Assembly: GCA_014843695.1 (NCBI GenBank)
Contig: CM026403.1
Location: forward strand, 49,810,296 to 49,874,295
Direction of reading: 5' to 3'
DNA length: 64,000 nucleotides
Source of the DNA: Archivesica marissinica
Taxonomy: Eukaryota > Mollusca > Bivalvia > Venerida > Vesicomyidae
Shown here: positions 25,701-31,700 of the stretch, piece by piece
How positions within the stretch are numbered: position 1 is the first letter of the stretch
Layout: every line of letters begins with the position of its first letter
Translations under genes and position numbers: made by a program
Notes under the pieces: generated by a model
Databases searched by the model: none
What the model was told of the DNA's origin: nothing
The model's input: only the letters and a program-made list of their open reading frames with translations

Positions 25701-28700
25701 ATTCTTCGACTGTTTATTTTGCATACGTCTGGTGAAGTTGAAGTTTCTATTCTACGACTGTATATTTTGCATACGTCTGGTGAAGTTGAAGTTTCTATTC
25801 TACGACTGTATATTTTGCATACATCTGGTGAAGTTGAAGTTTCTATTCTACGACTGTATATTTTGCATACATCTGGTGAAGTTGAAGTTTCTATTCTACG
25901 ACTGTATATTTTGCATACGTCTGATGAAGATGAAGTTTCTATTCTACGACTGTATATTTTGCATACGTCTGCTGAAGATGAAGTTTCTATTCTACGACTG
26001 TATATTTTGCATACATAGGCGATGTTGAAGTTTCTATTCTACGACTGTATATTTTGCATACATAGGCGATGTTGAAGTTTCTATTCTACGACTGTATATT
26101 TTGCATACATAGGCGATGTTGAAGTTTCTATTCTACGACTGTATATTTTGCATACATAGGCGATGTTGAAGTTTCTATTCTACGACTGTATATTTTGCAT
26201 ACATAGGTGAAGATGAAGTTTCTATTCTACAACTGTATATTTTGCATACATAGGCGATGTTGAAGTTTCTATTCTACGACTGTATATTTTGCATACATCT
26301 GGTGAAGTAGAAGTTTCTATTCTACGACTGTATATTTTGCATACGTCTGATGAAGATGAAGTTTCTATTCTACGACTGTATATTTTGCATACCTCTGGTG
26401 AAGATTCTATTCTACAACTGTATATTATGCATACATAGGCGATGTTGAAGTTTCTATTCTACGACTGTATATTTTGCATACATAGGCGATGTTGAAGTTT
26501 CTATTCTACGACTGTATATTTTGCATACGTGTGAAGTTTCTATTCTACGACTATATTTTGCATACATGGTGAAGATGAAGTTTCTATTCTACAACTGTAT
26601 TTTTGCATACATAGGCGATGTTGAAGTTTCTATTCACTGTTTTTTGCATACATAGGGTGTTGGTTTTTTTAGTTTCTATTCTACGACTGTATATTTTGCA
26701 TACATAGGCGATGTTGAAGTTTCTATCTACTGTTTTTTTTGGTGGTTTTCTACGACTGTATATTTTGCATACATAGGCGATGTTGAAGTTTCTATTCTAC
26801 GACTATATTTTGCATACATAGGCGATGTTGAAGTTTCTATTCTACGACTGTATATTTTGCATACATAGGCGATGTTGAAGTTTCTATTCTACGACTGTAT
26901 ATTTTGCATACATAGGCGATGTTGAAGTTTCTATTCTACAACTGTATATTTTGCATACATAGGCGATGTTGAAGTTTCTATTCTACGACTGTATATTTTG
27001 CATACGTCTGGTGAAGAAGAAGTTTCTATTCTACAACTGTATATTTTGCATACATAGGCGATGTTGAAGTTTCTATTCTACGACTGTATATTTTGCATAC
27101 ATAGGCGATGTTGAAGTTTCTATTCTACGACTGTATATTTTGCATACGTCTGGTGAAGTTGAAGTTTCTATTCTACGACTGTATATTTTGCATACGTCTG
27201 GTGAAGTTGAAGTTTCTATTCTACGACTGTATATTTTGCATACGTCTGGTGAAGTTGATGTTTCTAATCTACGACTGTATATTTTGCATACATCTGGTGA
27301 AGTTGAAGTTTCTATTCTACGACTGTATATTTTGCATACATCTGGTGAAGTTGAAGTTTCTATTCTACGACTGTATATTTTGCATACATCTGGTGAAGTT
27401 GAAATTTCTATTCTACGACTATATTTTGCATACATCTGGTGAAGTTGAAGTTTCTATTCTACGACTGTATATTTTGCATACATAGGCGATGTTGAAGTTT
27501 CTATTCTACGACTGTATATTTTGCATACATAGGCGATGTTGAAGTTTCTATTCTACGACTGTATATTTTGCATACATCTGGTGAAGATGAAGTTTCTATT
27601 CTACGACTGTATATTTTGCATACGTCTGGTGAAGATGAAGTTTCTATTCTACGACTATATTTTGCATACGTCTGGTGAAGTTGAAGTTTCTATTCTACGA
27701 CTATATTTTGCATACATCTGGTGAAGATGAAGTTTCTATTCTACGACTGTATATTTTGCATACGTCTGGTGAAGATGAAGTTTCTATTCTACAACTGTAT
27801 ATTATGCATACATAGGCGATGTTGAAGTTTCTATTCTACGACTGTATATTTTGCATACATAGGCGATGTTGAAGTTTCTATTCTACGACTGTATATTTTG
27901 CATACGTCTGGTGAAGATGAAGTTTCTATTCTACAACTGTATATTATGCATACATAGGCGATGTTGAAGTTTCTATTCTACGACTGTATATTTTGCATAC
28001 ATAGGCGATGTTGAAGTTTCTATTCTACGACTGTATATTTTGCATACATAGGTGAAGTTGAAGTTTCTATTCTACAACTGTATATTTTGCATACATAGGC
28101 GATGTTGAAGTTTCTATTCTACGACTGTATATTTTGCATACATCGGTGAAGATGAAGTTTCTATTCTACGACTGTATATTTTGCATACATAGGCGATGTT
28201 GAAGTTTCTATTCTACGACTGTATATTTTGCATACATAGGCGATGTTGAAGTTTCTATTCTACGACTGTATATTTTGCATACGTCTGGTGAAGTTGAAGT
28301 TTCTATTCTACGACTGTATATTTTGCATACGTCTGGTGAAGTTGAAGTTTCTATTCTACGACTGTATATTTTGCATACGTCTGGTGAAGTTGATGTTTCT
28401 AATCTACGACTGTATATTTTGCATACATCTGGTGAAGTTGAAGTTTCTATTCTACGACTGTATATTTTGCATACATAGGCGATGTTGAAGTTTCTATTCT
28501 ACGACTGTATATTTTGCATACATAGGCGATGTTGAAGTTTCTATTCTACGACTATATTTTGCATACATAGGCGATGTTGAAGTTTCTATTCTACGACTGT
28601 ATATTTTGCATACATAGGCGATGTTGAAGTTTCTATTCTACGACTGTATATTTTGCATACATAGGCGATGTTGAAGTTTCTATTCTACAACTGTATATTT

Positions 28701-31700
28701 TGCATACATAGGCGATGTTGAAGTTTCTATTCTACGACTGTATATTTTGCATACGTCTGGTGAAGAAGAAGTTTCTATTCTACAACTGTATATTTTGCAT
28801 ACATAGGCGATGTTGAAGTTTCTATTCTACGACTGTATATTTTGCATACATAGGCGATGTTGAAGTTTCTATTCTACGACTGTATATTTTGCATACGTCT
28901 GGTGAAGTTGAAGTTTCTATTCTACGACTGTATATTTTGCATACGTCTGGTGAAGTTGAAGTTTCTATTCTACGAGTGTATATTTTGCATACATCTGGTG
29001 AAGTTGATGTTTCTAATCTACGACTGTATATTTTGCATACATCTGGTGAAGTTGAAGTTTCTATTCTACGACTGTATATTTTGCATACATCGGTGAAGTT
29101 GAAGTTTCTATTCTACGACTGTATATTTTGCATACATAGGCGATGTTGAAGTTTCTATTCTACGACTGTATATTTTGCATACATAGGCGATGTTGAAGTT
29201 TCTATTCTACGACTGTATATTTTGCATACGTCTGGTGAAGTTGAAGTTTCTATTCTACGACTGTATATTTTGCATACGTCTGGTGAAGTTGATGTTTCTA
29301 ATCTACGACTGTATATTTTGCATACATCTGGTGAAGTTGAAGTTTCTATTCTACGACTGTATATTTTGCATACATCGGTGAAGTTGAAGTTTCTATTCTA
29401 CGACTGTATATTTTGCATACGTCTGGTGAAGATGAAGTTTCTATTCTACAACTGTATATTATGCATACATAGGCGATGTTGAAGTTTCTATTCTACGACT
29501 GTATATTTTGCATACATAGGGATGTTGAAGTTTCTATTCTACGACTGTATATTTTGCATACGTCTGGTGAAGATGAAGTTTCTATTCTACAACTGTATAT
29601 TTTGCATATGTCTGGTGAAGTTTCTATTCTACGACTGTATATTTTGCATACATAGGCGATGTTGAAGTTTCTATTCTACGACTGTATATTTTGCATACGT
29701 CTGGTGAAGATGAAGTTTCTATTCTACGACTATATTTTGCATACGTCTGGTGAAGTTGAAGTTTCTATTCTACGACTGTATATTTTGCATACATCTGGTG
29801 AAGATGAAGTTTCTATTCTACGACTGTATATTTTGCATACGTCTGGTGAAGATGAAGTTTCTATTCTACAACTGTATATTATGCATACATAGGCGATGTT
29901 GAAGTTTCTATTCTACGACTGTATATTTTGCATACATAGGCGATGTTGAAGTTTCTATTCTACGACTGTATATTTTGCATACGTCTGGTGAAGATGAAGT
30001 TTCTATTCTACAACTGTATATTATGCATACATAGGCGATGTTGAAGTTTCTATTCTACGACTGTATATTTTGCATACATAGGCGATGTTGAAGTTTCTAT
30101 TCTACGACTGTATATTTTGCATACGTCTGGTGAAGTTGAAGTTTCTATTCTACGACTATATTTTGCATACGTCTGGTGAAGTTGAAGTTTCTATTCTACG
30201 ACTGTATATTTTGCATACGTCTGGTGAAGTTGAAGTTTCTATTCTACGACTGTATAGTTTGCATACATCTGGTGAAGTTTAAGTTTCTATTCTACGACTG
30301 TATATTTTGCATACATCTGGTGAAGTTTCTATTCTACGACTGTATATTTTGCATACATAGGCGATGTTGAAGTTTCTATTCTACGACTGTATATTTTGCA
30401 TACATAGGCGATGTTGAAGTTTCTATTTTACGACTGTATATTTTGCATACATCTGGTGAAGATGAAGTTTCTATTCTACGACTGTATATTTTGCATACGT
30501 CTGGTGAAGATTCTATTCTACGACTATATGTTGCATACGTCTGGTGAAGTTGAAGTTTCTATTCTACGACTGTATATTTTGCATACGTCTGGTGAAGATG
30601 AAGTTTCTATTCTACGACTGTATATTTTGCATACGTCTGGTGAAGATGAAGTTTCTATTCTACGACTATATGTTGCATACGTCTGGTGAAGTTGAAGTTT
30701 CTATTCTACGACTGTATATTTTGCATACATCTGGTGAAGATGAAGTTTCTATTCTACGAATGTATATTTTGCATACGTCTGGTGAAGATGAAGTTTCTAT
30801 TCTACAACTGTATATTATGCATACATAGGCGATGTTGAAGTTTCTATTCTACGACTGTATATTTTGCATACATAGGCGATGTTGAAGTTTCTATTCTACG
30901 ACTATATTTTGCATACATAGGCGATGTTGAAGTTTCTATTCTACGACTGTATATTTTGCATACATAGGCGATGATGAAGTTTCTATTCTACGACTGTATA
31001 TTTTGCATACATAGGCGATGTTGAAGTTTCTATTCTACGACTGTATATTTTGCATACATAGGCGATGTTGAAGTTTCTATTCTACGACTGTATATTTTGC
31101 ATACATAGGCGATGTTGAAGTTTCTATTCTACGACTGTATATTTTGCATACATAGGCGATGTTGAAGTTTCTATTCTACGACTGTATATTTTGCGTACGT
31201 CTGGTGAAGTTGAAGTTTCTATTCTACGACTGTATATTTTGCATACATAGGCGATGTTGAAGTTTCTATTCTACGACTCTATATTTTGCATACATAGGCG
31301 ATGTTGAAGTTTCTATTCACGACTGTATATTTTGCATACATAGGCGATGTTGAAGTTTCTATTCTACGACTGTATATTTTGCATACATAGGCGATGTTGA
31401 AGTTTCTATTCTACAACTGTATATTTTGCATACATAGGTGATGTTGAAGTTTCTATTCTACGACTGTATATTTTGCATACATAGGCGATGTTGAAGTTTC
31501 TATTCTACGACTCTATATTTTGCATACATCTGGTGAAGATGAAGTTTCTATTCTACGACTGTATATTTTGCATACATAGGCGATGTTGAAGTTTCTATTC
31601 TACGACTCTATATTTTGCATACATAGGCGATGTTGAAGTTTCTATTCTACGACTGTATATTTTGCATACATAGGCGATGTTGAAGTTTCTATTCTACGAC

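Noticed and set aside
17159..31000. Dozens of open frames with [16 protein letters not shown] repeats
   Set aside because: 48-bp units are divisible by three, so runs of them stay open by chance; the phase breaks at every 47-bp unit.
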